A DNA stretch of 64,000 nt from Kiritimatiellales bacterium (GCA_041656295.1 JBBADV010000009.1:1-64000), one strand, 5' to 3'; counted from the stretch's first letter, positions 9,297-18,652 are shown. The notes: a model not told the origin generated them from the sequence alone. Numbers and translations: made by a program.

Positions 9297-10478
9297 ATGG
9301 CTAAAATTGCAATTAAAAATGATATTTTCTGGGTCGGTGCAAAAGACCCGGAGCGCCGGTTTTTTGACGGACTGCTGCCGCTGCCGCATGGCACAACGTA
9401 CAATTCATATCTGATTCAAGGCTCCGAGAAAACAGCGCTGCTGGATACGGTGGAGCCGGCGCTGCTGGATCAGCTGCTGGCGAATCTGGAAGGCGTAAAT
9501 AAAATTGATTACATTGTGTCGCATCATGCAGAGGAGGATCATTCCGGATCGATTCCGCAAATGCTGGAACGGTTCCCGGAAGCAACGCTGCTGTGCATGC
9601 AGAGAAATAAAGAGATGCTGCTGGATTTATTGCCGATTCCGGAAGAGCGGATTCGGGTGGTTGAAGACGGCGCTGAGATTTCACTCGGCAATAAAACGAT
9701 TCGCTTTCTGTTTACACCGTGGACGCACTGGCCCGAAACCGGCATGACCTATATTCCAGAGGATAAAATTCTGTTCCCGTGTGATTTCTTCGGATCGCAT
9801 CACTGCTTCGATGAAATTTTCGCCGAAGAAAAACCGGAAGTATATCTCGGAGCGCAACAGTATTACGTCCAGATTATGATGCTCTACTCCAAGATCACCG
9901 CGAAATATCTCGACCGCCTGAAAGCGCTCGATATTGAAATGATCTGCCCAAGCCACGGTTCGGTATATGACCGGCCGCAGATCATTTTTGATCTTTATGA
10001 AAAATGGATGCGCGGCGAACCGGAAAATCTGGCACTGATTGCGTATATCTCTACACACGACAATACGGAAGTTATGGCAGAATATTTAAATACAGCGCTT
10101 GAAAAACGCGGTGTGAGAACGGTGCTGAAAAATCTGGTTGGACTGCCGCTTCATGAACTGGCGGGTTTATTGACGGATCCGGCGACGATTGTACTCGGCT
10201 CCTCTGTGATTATGGCGTCGCTGCATCCACTGGCAGTGTACACTGCATTTCTGCTCGACCGGCTGAAGCCGAAAGCAAAATTTGCGGCGGTCATCGGTTC
10301 TTATGGCTGGAGCCCGAACCCGCTGAAAAACGCCGGCGACCTGCTGGCATCATGGAAGCCGGAAATCGTCGGCGCGGTGATCGCCAAAGGACATCCCGGC
10401 GAGGAAACCATGAAAGAACTCGACGCACTGGCGGATGCAATTGCCGCCAGACATAAGGCCGCCGGAATTTTAAATTAA
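9297..10478 (+). CDS. Flavodiiron protein (A-type flavoprotein, FprA family)
   Basis: A cytoplasmic enzyme that reduces oxygen to water or nitric oxide to nitrous oxide, protecting anaerobes. The metallo-beta-lactamase part carries the di-iron ligands: HHAEEDHSG near residue 80, the CDFFGSHH loop near 160 and CPSHG near 222. The C-terminal half (from about residue 248) is a flavodoxin domain that binds FMN (IAYISTHDNTEVMAEYL, then VLGSSV). I chose ATG 9297 because the strong AAGGAGG lies 6 bases before it; ATG 9291 abuts the site. The phosphate loop THDNTE differs from the usual S-x-W/Y-x-x-T. No rubredoxin gene is adjacent, so the electron donor is unknown. Confidence 0.92.
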   Translation: MAKIAIKNDIFWVGAKDPERRFFDGLLPLPHGTTYNSYLIQGSEKTALLDTVEPALLDQLLANLEGVNKIDYIVSHHAEEDHSGSIPQMLERFPEATLLCMQRNKEMLLDLLPIPEERIRVVEDGAEISLGNKTIRFLFTPWTHWPETGMTYIPEDKILFPCDFFGSHHCFDEIFAEEKPEVYLGAQQYYVQIMMLYSKITAKYLDRLKALDIEMICPSHGSVYDRPQIIFDLYEKWMRGEPENLALIAYISTHDNTEVMAEYLNTALEKRGVRTVLKNLVGLPLHELAGLLTDPATIVLGSSVIMASLHPLAVYTAFLLDRLKPKAKFAAVIGSYGWSPNPLKNAGDLLASWKPEIVGAVIAKGHPGEETMKELDALADAIAARHKAAGILN

Positions 10479-10483
10479 TCTCT

Positions 10484-11347
10484 ATGGAACAGACAACTCT
10501 ACAGAACACGATGTCCACCATTGAAGAAGCTGCACGCAGCGGATCATGGGATAAGGTGAATGAGATTCTCATTCAATTCGGACTGCAGCTGCTCGCCGCA
10601 ACGCTCATTTTTATTGTCGGCCGCTGGCTTGCGCGCCGTCTGCAGCTCTGGATTGAACGGGTTATGCGCCGTGCGAAAGTTGATCCGATCCTGATCACCT
10701 TTACAGCGAATCTGACATATACGCTTATGCTGATTGTTGTCATTTTGGCGGCGCTGGCGCAAATCGGAATTCAAACCGCATCGCTGGTGGCAATTCTCGG
10801 TGCCGCCGGTTTAGCTATCGGCCTTGCCCTGCAGGGCTCGCTGTCCAATTTTGCCGCCGGCGTCTTAATGGTGATTTTCCGGCCGTTCAAGATCGGCGAG
10901 TATATTGAGGGCGGCGGTGCCGCCGGTACGGTGAAAGCCATTCATATTTTTACCACCACGCTCACCTCGCCGGACAACCGGAAAATTATTGTCCCGAATT
11001 CAAAAATGATGAGCGACAATATTGTAAACTATTCGGCACACGGAACGCGCCGCATCAGTTTAACCGCGGTCATCAGTTATCGCGATGATATTGACGCCGC
11101 GAAAACAATTCTTAAAAAACTACTCGAAAATGAGCCGCGTGTGCTGAGCGATCCGGCTCCGCTGGTTGCGGTGGCGGCGATCGGTGATCACGGGGTTGAA
11201 TTCACAGTGCGAGGCTGGGTGAACGTAAGCGATTTCTGGGGTGTCACGTTTGATTTAACCGAAGCCATCAAAAAAAGTTTAGACGCCGCCGGACTGACAA
11301 TTCCGTTCCGGCAGCAGGATGTTCATTTATACACACATAATTCGTGA
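10484..11347 (+). CDS. mscS: Small-conductance mechanosensitive channel
   Basis: A 287-residue inner-membrane channel that opens when membrane tension rises, releasing solutes after osmotic downshock. Length and layout match E. coli MscS (286). There are three N-terminal membrane segments (about 30-50, 70-90 and 95-125). The pore-lining third segment is Gly/Ala-rich (GAAGLAIGLALQGSL), and the conserved FKIGEYIE and PNSKMMSDNIVNYS motifs of the cytoplasmic beta-domain follow. It starts 5 bases after the flavodiiron stop codon, so the two genes are almost surely co-transcribed, although no functional link between them is obvious. Confidence 0.93.
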   Translation: MEQTTLQNTMSTIEEAARSGSWDKVNEILIQFGLQLLAATLIFIVGRWLARRLQLWIERVMRRAKVDPILITFTANLTYTLMLIVVILAALAQIGIQTASLVAILGAAGLAIGLALQGSLSNFAAGVLMVIFRPFKIGEYIEGGGAAGTVKAIHIFTTTLTSPDNRKIIVPNSKMMSDNIVNYSAHGTRRISLTAVISYRDDIDAAKTILKKLLENEPRVLSDPAPLVAVAAIGDHGVEFTVRGWVNVSDFWGVTFDLTEAIKKSLDAAGLTIPFRQQDVHLYTHNS

Positions 11348-11406
11348 ATTCCGGCTGAATACATTTTCCCTGACAATGAACGGGATCTTTATTATTTTCA
11401 GGTGTT

Positions 11407-12303
11407 ATGAATGAGAGATGCTTCCAGCATGTGGCGGTTTTAAAAGGCGGAATTTCTACTGAACGTGAGGTTTCACTTGAGTCCGGTGCGGCCATTGCCG
11501 CCGGTCTGCGCGCCGCCGGTTACACAGTGTATGAACTGGATGTGACGTCCCGCACCATTGACCTGCCGCGAGAAGTGGAGGCGGTCTTCATTGCGCTGCA
11601 CGGAACGTTTGGCGAGGATGGCGGAGTGCAACTGCTGTTAACTCAGATGGGTGTGCCGTTTGTCGGTGCAGGAGTGGAAGCGAGCCGGATGGCGTTTGAT
11701 AAACAGCTTACTGACATTTGTCTGCGCGCTGCCGGTGTGCCGGTGCCGGATATAGAGGTGGTGCGTAAAGAACGCCAGCCGGTCATGCAGCCGCCGGTGG
11801 CGGTAAAGCCGCTGCGGCAGGGTTCCAGCGTCGGCTGTTCGCTCGTGTTTGAAGCAATGCATTTTCCGGCGGCACTTGAAAAAGCGCGGCAGTACGGGGA
11901 GGAAATCATTGTGCAGCGGTTTATTCCCGGACGGGAATTTACGGTAAGCATTGTGGCCGGCGAGGTGCTGCCGCCGGTTGAAATCGTACTGGAAGAGGGC
12001 TGGTACGATTACGACGCGAAATATAAAACGGATTCAACACGCTATATTGTACCGGCGAAGATTGACGCCGAAACAGAAGTGCGGATGAGAGAACTCGCAT
12101 TCAAAACATTTCATTCGCTCGGCGCGCGCGGTTTTGGCCGCGTCGATTTCCGGATGACGCCGGCAGGCGAGCTGTTTGTGCTCGAACTCAATACCATTCC
12201 CGGATTTACGGCGCACAGTCTGATGCCCAAAGCCGCCGCTGCCGCCGGAATCGGCTTTTCTGAGCTTTGCGACCGGATCATGCGCACCGCTTTGATGCCC
12301 TGA
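11407..12303 (+). CDS. ddl: D-alanine--D-alanine ligase
   Basis: A 298-residue ATP-grasp enzyme that joins two D-alanines for the peptidoglycan peptide. It shows the N-terminal motif VLKGGISTEREVSLESG, the ATP-grasp loop VKPLRQGSSVGCS and the metal/ATP signature GRVDFRMTP...FVLELNTIPGFT near the C-terminus. The size is that of the DdlB type. It heads a division cluster (ddl, ftsQ, ftsA, ftsZ), the usual order at the end of a dcw cluster. The Mur genes that normally precede it are absent here, so the cluster is split in this genome. Confidence 0.95.
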   Translation: MNERCFQHVAVLKGGISTEREVSLESGAAIAAGLRAAGYTVYELDVTSRTIDLPREVEAVFIALHGTFGEDGGVQLLLTQMGVPFVGAGVEASRMAFDKQLTDICLRAAGVPVPDIEVVRKERQPVMQPPVAVKPLRQGSSVGCSLVFEAMHFPAALEKARQYGEEIIVQRFIPGREFTVSIVAGEVLPPVEIVLEEGWYDYDAKYKTDSTRYIVPAKIDAETEVRMRELAFKTFHSLGARGFGRVDFRMTPAGELFVLELNTIPGFTAHSLMPKAAAAAGIGFSELCDRIMRTALMP

Positions 12304-12615
12304 AAAATTCGACTTTGTTCAAATAAAAGATTCATTCACGCAGAGCCGCAAAGAGGAGAAAGATTTTTTTAGACAGGATTAACAGGATTTTAATATTCAA
12401 TTCTCGATTTCCAGTTTTTGTGACTTTTGCGCTTTTTTGTGGCAATTAAAATTCGGTTCCATCCGCGTAATCCGCGGTCAAATTCTTTGCGCCCGCTCGC
12501 GATTCTTTGCGGAAAATGAATTATTAGAGTTTCTATGAAATTTGAAATTTGAAATTTGCCGGCTGAAATGAAACACTGCCATACAAACTTTTACGTTCGA
12601 ATCGGAGTTTGGCTG
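12304..12615. repeat. Repeat-filled gap between ddl and ftsQ
   Basis: This 312-base space has no gene I can support. It carries pieces of repeats found elsewhere in the window: a 'GACAGGATTAACAGGAT' block (about 12372-12388; relative near 47344), a 'TTTTTTGTGGCAAT' piece near 12434, one arm of the ATCCGCGTAATCCGCGG family (12455-12479), and a perfect triple GAAATTT tandem (12537-12557). Confidence 0.6.
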
Positions 12616-13443
12616 ATGGCAGCAAGAAAAAGACAAATAAAATCAAAACGCCGCGTATATTATGCGAAAACACGCGCAAACAAAAAACATACTGCACGCC
12701 GCAGTCTGGTTGTGCTGTTTCTGCTGCTCGTGACTGCAGGAATCGTTTACGGACTTTATCGCGGCGCAAAATTTACCGGTTCGCTTTTCTTTTCGCGCAA
12801 TCCGGCGTTTGAGCTGAAAATTGTTGATATTGCTACAGACGGACGGCTGACTGTTTCGCAAATTCGCGAATATGCCGCTGTAGAAACCGGTGCAAATATT
12901 TTTTCCGTCGACACCGCTGCTCTGCGCAAACGCCTTGTCGATGTGCCGCTGGTTGAAACCGTCATTGTGCGCCGGAAGCTGCCGGACACGCTCGAAATCA
13001 AAATTACCGAACGCGTCGCATTGGCGCAGATCCGCTGGAGCGCACGCGGTCTGCCGTTTCTGATCGACCGCGCCGGTGTTGTCCTGCCGCCGACACGCAG
13101 CGGACAAGTGCTGCCGGTGATTGAGGGCATGAAAAGTAACGCACTGCGTCCCGGTGAAAAAAGCAATGATGCCGGCGTGCGCTACTGCCTTGATCTGCTC
13201 ATGCTGTCCGACTCGCTCGGCTTCGGGCCGATCGTTCGCTTCGGCACATTTAACCTGCGTTTTCCTGAATTTATCGACGTCACTGTTAACACCGAAACCA
13301 GTGCGCGCTTTCCGTATAAGGACGCCAAAGAAAAACTCATCCGGCTCGTTAGTGTACTGCAATTGGCAAACGAACAGGGGCGGCGCATCAAAACCGTTGA
13401 TCTCACGCCGGACGGCCGCAATGTGCCGGTAACCTATTATTGA
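12616..13443 (+). CDS. ftsQ: Cell division protein FtsQ/DivIB
   Basis: A bitopic membrane protein of 275 residues that links early and late parts of the divisome. A basic cytoplasmic tail (about residues 1-28) is followed by one membrane segment (SLVVLFLLLVTAGIVYGLY, about 29-47), then a POTRA-type domain (ELKIVDIATDGRLTVSQIREYA...GANIFSVD) and the FtsQ beta domain (TVIVRRKLPDTLEIKITER...LPFLIDRAGVVL). I chose ATG 12616, with GGAG about 8 bases upstream; the frame is open further up to an upstream start at 12556 that would add 20 residues with no homology feel. Its place between ddl and ftsA agrees. Confidence 0.88.
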   Translation: MAARKRQIKSKRRVYYAKTRANKKHTARRSLVVLFLLLVTAGIVYGLYRGAKFTGSLFFSRNPAFELKIVDIATDGRLTVSQIREYAAVETGANIFSVDTAALRKRLVDVPLVETVIVRRKLPDTLEIKITERVALAQIRWSARGLPFLIDRAGVVLPPTRSGQVLPVIEGMKSNALRPGEKSNDAGVRYCLDLLMLSDSLGFGPIVRFGTFNLRFPEFIDVTVNTETSARFPYKDAKEKLIRLVSVLQLANEQGRRIKTVDLTPDGRNVPVTYY

Positions 13444-13573
13444 AATATGAAAAATGGTGTCAAACGTCTGAACGTCAAAGGTCACAAGCCGGAACTTCTA
13501 AACTGGTGTTCCGGACATTGGATGTGCGACCTTCAGACCTGCAACCGGTTTGAAATCTGAAATTCGAAAAAAT
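13444..13573. repeat. Repeat piece between ftsQ and ftsA
   Basis: The gap contains GTCTGAACGTCAAAGGTCA (13459-13477) and later GCGACCTTCAGACC (about 13527-13540), roughly complementary to one another. Similar text occurs between ftsA and ftsZ and again at 61316-61384. Gaps of this size are unusual between these normally tightly packed genes. Confidence 0.5.
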
Positions 13574-14800
13574 ATGGCCGCGCCGGTGATCACAGCTCTT
13601 GAAATCGGAACCAGCTCAGTCAAAGTGCTGATGGCTGAAGTGCGTGAGGATGGTGGAATCATGATTGCCGGCGTCGGCGAGCGCGATTCACGCGGCGTGC
13701 GCAAAGGCGAAATTATCGACTTCGAGCTCGCGCTCGACTCCGTGCGCAATGCAATGGAAGACGCCGAGAGCAGTTCGCGCAAATCCATCGGCGAACATCT
13801 CTATCTTGTGGCGTCCGGCGGCCGCGCAGAAAGCCTGCTGCACGCCGGCGGAATTCCGGTGCTCAACGAATATGACGAGCCCGGCGGCGAAATTACACAG
13901 GACGATGTAGATCATGCCCTGGAAGCCGCCCGTAAAATTCATGTGCCGGACGACCGCATCCGCATGCATACGCTGGAACAAAATTTTGAGGTCGACGGGC
14001 GTGGCGGCATTGCAAATCCGGTGAGGATGCTCGCCCAGGAACTGCGCGCCGGCATGCTGATGATTCACGGACAGCGCTCCGTGATTGAAAATCTGAAAAA
14101 ACTCATTGAAAGTGTTCCCGTCACTTGTGCCGATGCTGCGTTTGGCGGATTCTGTTCTGCACTCGCCGTGTTAACACCGGAACATAAACGCGCCGGCGCT
14201 GTTGTGATTGATCTTGGCGGCGGAACAACCGACTACCTGGCGTATAGCGCCGGACTTGTCCGGCTGGCCGGTTCAATCGCCGTCGGCGGCGACCATATTA
14301 CCGGCGATATTTCCAGCGGACTGAATCTCGGGCGCCGGCAGGCTGAAATGCTTAAAAAAGAGTCCGGCAGCGCCATAATCAACCGGTTGAAAAGTGATCA
14401 GAATATTTCTATTCCGCCGGAAGGCAGCTATCGCGGCGGCATTGTCCGTTCATCCACGCTGCACACCATCATCCACGCGCGCATGGAAGAGACACTGCGC
14501 TTAATTGCCGAGCAGATTGAACAGAGCGAACTCGCCGGAGTATTAAACGGCGGCGTCATTCTTACCGGCGGCGGATCGGCACTCGAAGGCGTTGCTGATT
14601 TGGCACAGCAGGTATTTAACGCACCGGCGCGCGTCGGAAGAATTTACGACTGTGTCGGACTCTCCACCAAACAGGAGGGCGCACGTTTTGCCGCCGCGAT
14701 CGGCGCTATCCGCTACGCCTCAGCGCAGCGCAAACCCGCCGCGCCGGCGCGTGGAGCCATCCGGAATTTTTTCTCGAAACTATGGGGCGGAGGAGAATGA
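13574..14800 (+). CDS. ftsA: Cell division protein FtsA
   Basis: An actin-fold ATPase of 408 residues that anchors FtsZ to the inner membrane. The first phosphate loop is seen in ALEIGTSSVKVLMAE, the second in VVIDLGGGTTDYLAYS, and the adenosine motif in ILTGGGSALEGV. The protein ends in a short amphipathic helix rich in Phe/Trp (AIRNFFSKLWGGGE), the expected membrane-targeting tail. I prefer ATG 13574 over the TTG at 13550 in the same frame. It lies between ftsQ and ftsZ, as in many bacteria. Confidence 0.94.
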   Translation: MAAPVITALEIGTSSVKVLMAEVREDGGIMIAGVGERDSRGVRKGEIIDFELALDSVRNAMEDAESSSRKSIGEHLYLVASGGRAESLLHAGGIPVLNEYDEPGGEITQDDVDHALEAARKIHVPDDRIRMHTLEQNFEVDGRGGIANPVRMLAQELRAGMLMIHGQRSVIENLKKLIESVPVTCADAAFGGFCSALAVLTPEHKRAGAVVIDLGGGTTDYLAYSAGLVRLAGSIAVGGDHITGDISSGLNLGRRQAEMLKKESGSAIINRLKSDQNISIPPEGSYRGGIVRSSTLHTIIHARMEETLRLIAEQIEQSELAGVLNGGVILTGGGSALEGVADLAQQVFNAPARVGRIYDCVGLSTKQEGARFAAAIGAIRYASAQRKPAAPARGAIRNFFSKLWGGGE

Positions 14801-14919
14801 AAAATTATCAAAGAGTCAAAAGTCTGAAAGTCAAAGGTCAAACGTCAGTGTTCCCGGCTTGCGACTTTAAGACCCGTAACTTCCGACACGTTTTAACCCT
14901 GAACAGTGAACTCTGAACA
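14801..14919. repeat. Repeat piece and 14-bp tandem before ftsZ
   Basis: The space starts with AAGTCTGAAAGTCAAAGGTCA-type text (about 14820-14842) and continues with CTTGCGACTTTAAGACCC (14858-14875). A 14-bp tandem duplication, TGAACAGTGAACTC, fills about 14899-14927 and includes the ftsZ start codon. Confidence 0.55.
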
Positions 14920-16026
14920 GTGAACTCCGACCGCAAAAAAATTCTGATTCTCGGACTCGGCGGCGCCGGTTGTAATGCGGTAGCGCGTATTGCTACGGAA
15001 GCGCCGGCGGGCATGGAATTTGCCGTGATGGACTGCGACGAACAGACGCTGCAGAACTGCCATTATGTTGAGAATAAACTGCAGGCCGGACGGGAGCTTA
15101 CCGGCGGACTGAGCGCCGGCGGCGATATTGAAATCGGCCGGCGCTGCGTCGAAGGTTCCGGTGAGCAGTTTAAATCGCTGATCAACACCGCCGGGTTCTT
15201 GATGGTTATCACCGGGCTTGGCGGCGGATTCGGCACAGGCGCCGCGCCGGTGGTTGCGCGCATGGCACGCGATCTCGGTGCCGTCACACTCTTTTTCGCC
15301 GTACTGCCGTTTCCGTTTGAGGGGACGGTGGCACGCGGTAAAGCTGAACGCGCCATCCGGCGCATGCGAACCTATGCCGACGCCATTATTGAACTGCCGA
15401 ATGAACAGCTTCAGCCGCCGGATGATGCATCGGTGGAAGAATCATTTGATTACAGCAGCCGGCTGCTTGCTGCCGGCGTGAGCGGAATCTGGAGAATGCT
15501 CTCGTATGCCGGTGTGTGCAACCTCGATTTTGCATCACTCGGCACCATGCTAAACTATTGTGACGCATTCTGCCGCTTCGCCGGCGCGAGCGCCGCCGGC
15601 GAAAACCGCGCCGGAGATGTCGTTGAAGAACTGCGTGCACATCCGCTGCTGCACAACACGGCTGTATTTCAAAGTGCGCCGGGCATGATCATCGGGATCA
15701 CCGGCGGACACGATTTAAAGCTCGTCGAAATCCAGCAGATTGTCGACGGGCTCGCACCGGAGAATCCGGAGTGCTGGCTGAAAACCGGCATCGCGATCGA
15801 CCCGCAGTTTTCCGGTCGTGTCGATGTTATGCTGCTCGCCGCCGAAGCGTGGAAAGAGCCGCTGATCGACGATGGGCACGGCGGCAGAAAACCGGCGGCC
15901 GGGCAGGGGGAGCTCGGACTTAAACCGCGCTCACGCACCTTCGGCGGCGCCGAACGCACCATCTGGAAAGGCGAAGACCTCGACATCCCAACTTACATCC
16001 GCCGGAAAATAAAACTGCCGCGGTAA
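14920..16026 (+). CDS. ftsZ: Cell division GTPase FtsZ (divergent)
   Basis: A 368-residue tubulin-like protein that forms the division ring. The nucleotide-binding GLGGAGCNAV motif is at the N-terminus. The tubulin signature reads GGGFGTG, with Phe104 in place of the usual Thr. The T7 loop that completes the catalytic site of the next subunit reads NLDFAS (201-206): Asn201 and Asp203 are kept, but the second catalytic Asp (D212 in E. coli) is Ser206. The C-terminal tail LDIPTYIRRK matches the conserved peptide that binds FtsA. The start is GTG 14920, inside a 14-bp tandem; there is no good ribosome site. Position after ftsA supports the role. Reduced or altered GTPase is an inference. Confidence 0.9.
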   Translation: MNSDRKKILILGLGGAGCNAVARIATEAPAGMEFAVMDCDEQTLQNCHYVENKLQAGRELTGGLSAGGDIEIGRRCVEGSGEQFKSLINTAGFLMVITGLGGGFGTGAAPVVARMARDLGAVTLFFAVLPFPFEGTVARGKAERAIRRMRTYADAIIELPNEQLQPPDDASVEESFDYSSRLLAAGVSGIWRMLSYAGVCNLDFASLGTMLNYCDAFCRFAGASAAGENRAGDVVEELRAHPLLHNTAVFQSAPGMIIGITGGHDLKLVEIQQIVDGLAPENPECWLKTGIAIDPQFSGRVDVMLLAAEAWKEPLIDDGHGGRKPAAGQGELGLKPRSRTFGGAERTIWKGEDLDIPTYIRRKIKLPR

Positions 16027-16038
16027 AAATTTTTCCCA

Positions 16039-16647
16039 ATGAATGAGCTGGATAAAATTTACGATGGAATTGCTGCGGATTATGAAAGAGGGCGCAACAT
16101 TTTTAATAATACGGCGCAACTTGAAATGCTTGCAGAAAAAATTCCGGCGCATGCAGATGTGCTCGATGCCGGTTGCGGTTCCGGAATACCGGTTCTGAAA
16201 TTTTTTATTGATCACGGTTGTCGTGTAACCGGTACTGATATTTCGGCAGAGATGCTGGCGCTGGCAGCGAAAAATAGTCCGGCGGCCGAGCTGATTCAAA
16301 AAGACACCGCCGAACTGGATTTTCCGGCGGACTCATTCGACTTGATCACCTCAATCTACACCCTGTTTCATATGTCGATGGAATGTCAGGTGAGTGCGTT
16401 TGGAAAATTTTACACCATGCTGCGCGCCAGCGGCATCGCCTGTTTCACGCTGGCCACAGAAACGTATACCGGAGCGCCGGAGTTTTCCGGCATGAAGCAA
16501 TTTAAGGATGTTGAATTGCCGTATCATCATGTGACGCCGGAAAAATATGCAGAACTTCTTACGGCGACCGGATTTAAAATTCTCTCCGCTGAACACTTGA
16601 AAATCGGACGAGAAACCATGCTGTGGATGCTGGTGCAAAAGGAATAA
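16039..16647 (+). CDS. SAM-dependent methyltransferase, class I
   Basis: A 202-residue soluble protein of the Methyltransf_11/25 type. Motif I is VLDAGCGSGIPVLKFF (about residue 40), followed by the acidic residue of motif II in VTGTDIS. The post-core region (FDLITSIYTLFHM) is typical of small-molecule methyltransferases. The substrate is unknown. It begins 12 bases after ftsZ and ends one base before the ABC exporter start, so the three may form one transcript. Confidence 0.8.
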   Translation: MNELDKIYDGIAADYERGRNIFNNTAQLEMLAEKIPAHADVLDAGCGSGIPVLKFFIDHGCRVTGTDISAEMLALAAKNSPAAELIQKDTAELDFPADSFDLITSIYTLFHMSMECQVSAFGKFYTMLRASGIACFTLATETYTGAPEFSGMKQFKDVELPYHHVTPEKYAELLTATGFKILSAEHLKIGRETMLWMLVQKE

Positions 16648-16648
16648 T

Positions 16649-18427
16649 ATGAAAAAATACCGGACGGTATTGCATCCACTTGAGCTGAATTATCAGAGCG
16701 CTCATCCAATGCGAACCTTGTTTCGTCTGTTGAACCGGCCATGGTATTATTTCGTTATTACGACACTGCTGCTCCTGATCAAGCACTCTCCGGTGTGGGC
16801 AATTCCGTTTTTGATTGCCGAATTGATCGATCTGCTGGTCACACCGGAAAACTGGTCGATGTCCCGTGCCGTAATTTATTTTTCCATTGTGGTGGTACTA
16901 ACGATTCAGAATATTTTTTCGCACACGCTGTTTTTTGTTATGTTAAGCGGCACAATTCGCGATCTGGAACAGACGTTACGTAATGCGCTGGTAACGCGGA
17001 TGCAGCACCTTTCCATTGCATTCCACGATCGTACGGAAAGCGGACGGCTGCAGGCGAAAGTCCTGCGCGATGTCGAGCAGGTACAGACATTCTGTATGCT
17101 GCTTGGTGACGGCGGGATGCTGGCGATCCTTTCCATCGTGTTTGCGATTCTTGTGACCGTTGTGCGCGAGCCGAAAATGCTGATCGTATTTTTAATTCTT
17201 GTGCCGCTTTGCATCGCTTTGCGCGCCGCATTTCATCACCGGATCCTGGCGCACAATAATGCGTTCCGCGAAGAGGTTGAGCGGATGTCTGCCGGTATTG
17301 TTGAAATGCTGAATATGATTCCGGTAGTGCGTGCACACGGGCTTGAAAGCATGGCCGCCAGCGAGATGGAGCGGCAGTTTGACGAGGTGAACCGCAGTGG
17401 ACGAAAGCTTGATCGGATCGACTCGCTGTTCGGCTCTTCCGCATGGGTGGTTTTTCAGCTTTCAGTGGTTTGCGGATTGATTGTGCTGGTCTGGTTTAAT
17501 CGCCGCGGATTGATCTCCATTGGGGATATTGTTTTATATCAGAGTCTGTTCAGTATGATTGTGATGTGCGTTTCGCAGCTGCTGGGGATTTATCCCCGGC
17601 TCATGAGAGGTATCGAGTCCATCCGCTCAATCGGTGAAATACTGGAGTGTCCTGACCTCGAGTTAAATGACGGACGTGCGTCCGTTGCAGAGATTGGCGG
17701 ACATGTTGAATTCGATGATGTTTCATTTGTGTATGACGTTGAAAAAAATCACGGTGTGAAAAACTTTTCATTGGATGTAAAACCCGGTGAATGTGTTGCA
17801 TTTGTCGGACCGAGCGGCGCCGGAAAATCAACGGTCATTCAGTTGTTGATTGGATTCCGTCGCCCGCAGGCAGGTCGTATTCTGTTCGATAGACGCGATA
17901 TGGAAGCATGTGATATGCGAACGGTTCGCAGGCATATTTCTGTTGTGCCGCAGGAAACGGTTTTATTTTCCGGTACTATTCGTGAAAACATTCTTTATGG
18001 ATTATCCGGCATTTCTGATGAACGGCTGATGGAGGTGCTGACCGCAGCACATCTGGCAGATGTTGTTGCCGAGCTGCCGGAAGGACTTGAAACAAAAATC
18101 GGCGAAGATGGTGCCATGCTTTCCGGTGGACAGCGTCAGCGAATTGCTATTGCACGCGCTTTGGTTCGCAATCCTAAAATTCTTGTGCTCGATGAAGCCA
18201 CCTCTGCGCTTGATACTGTTTCCGAAAAAAAAGTTCAGGATGCCATCGACAGTGCCGTAATCAATCGAACCACATTTATTGTTGCGCACCGGCTTTCAAC
18301 CATTCGCAGGGCAGACCGGATTGTCGTGATGAAAAACGGTCGCATTGTTGAAATCGGTTCTTATTCAGAATTAATGGAATGCCATGGATTTTTTTATGAA
18401 ATGCAGCAGTCTCAAGGCGGGGAGTAA
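16649..18427 (+). CDS. ABC exporter, fused membrane and ATPase domains
   Basis: A 592-residue half-transporter that should work as a homodimer in the inner membrane. The N-terminal 340 residues form a six-helix ABC exporter domain. The ATPase domain holds Walker A GPSGAGKST, signature LSGGQRQRIAIARAL, Walker B ILVLDEATSALD and the switch His in IVAHRLSTIRR. The family includes MsbA-like lipid exporters and peptide or drug exporters. The nearby lipid A gene lpxD is 3 kb away and not in the same operon, so an MsbA role is only a possibility. The start follows the methyltransferase stop by one base (TAATATG), suggesting coupled translation. Confidence 0.9.
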   Translation: MKKYRTVLHPLELNYQSAHPMRTLFRLLNRPWYYFVITTLLLLIKHSPVWAIPFLIAELIDLLVTPENWSMSRAVIYFSIVVVLTIQNIFSHTLFFVMLSGTIRDLEQTLRNALVTRMQHLSIAFHDRTESGRLQAKVLRDVEQVQTFCMLLGDGGMLAILSIVFAILVTVVREPKMLIVFLILVPLCIALRAAFHHRILAHNNAFREEVERMSAGIVEMLNMIPVVRAHGLESMAASEMERQFDEVNRSGRKLDRIDSLFGSSAWVVFQLSVVCGLIVLVWFNRRGLISIGDIVLYQSLFSMIVMCVSQLLGIYPRLMRGIESIRSIGEILECPDLELNDGRASVAEIGGHVEFDDVSFVYDVEKNHGVKNFSLDVKPGECVAFVGPSGAGKSTVIQLLIGFRRPQAGRILFDRRDMEACDMRTVRRHISVVPQETVLFSGTIRENILYGLSGISDERLMEVLTAAHLADVVAELPEGLETKIGEDGAMLSGGQRQRIAIARALVRNPKILVLDEATSALDTVSEKKVQDAIDSAVINRTTFIVAHRLSTIRRADRIVVMKNGRIVEIGSYSELMECHGFFYEMQQSQGGE

Positions 18428-18652
18428 TTTTCGGTATATTTGGCGAATATAATTTTCGGGAGGTGTTCGGGGAATTACGCTTGAGAATAAGCGTGACGCG
18501 GAAAAACAAGAGTCAAAAATCTGAAGGGCGGCGTTCGAATATCGGGTGGTAATTTAAAATTTTTTAATCGTGAATTTTCAGAGATTCGCCGGCAGCCTTG
18601 AAAAAAGCTCCTCAAAAACTTGTGTGTGTACGATAATTTTTCAGTTTAAATT
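18428..18652. other. Gap between the ABC exporter and uppP
   Basis: Two genes converge here. The space contains an AAGAGTCAAAAATCTGAAGG piece (about 18508-18527) resembling the repeats near ftsA/ftsZ. I see no gene and no convincing terminator. Confidence 0.45.

Noticed and set aside
13550..13573. Upstream TTG start for ftsA
   Set aside because: It adds eight residues from repeat-like text without homology; ATG 13574 directly precedes the first conserved strand.
16649..18427. Naming the ABC exporter msbA
   Set aside because: The fused exporter fold fits many substrates, and the gene is not next to lipid A genes in an operon.
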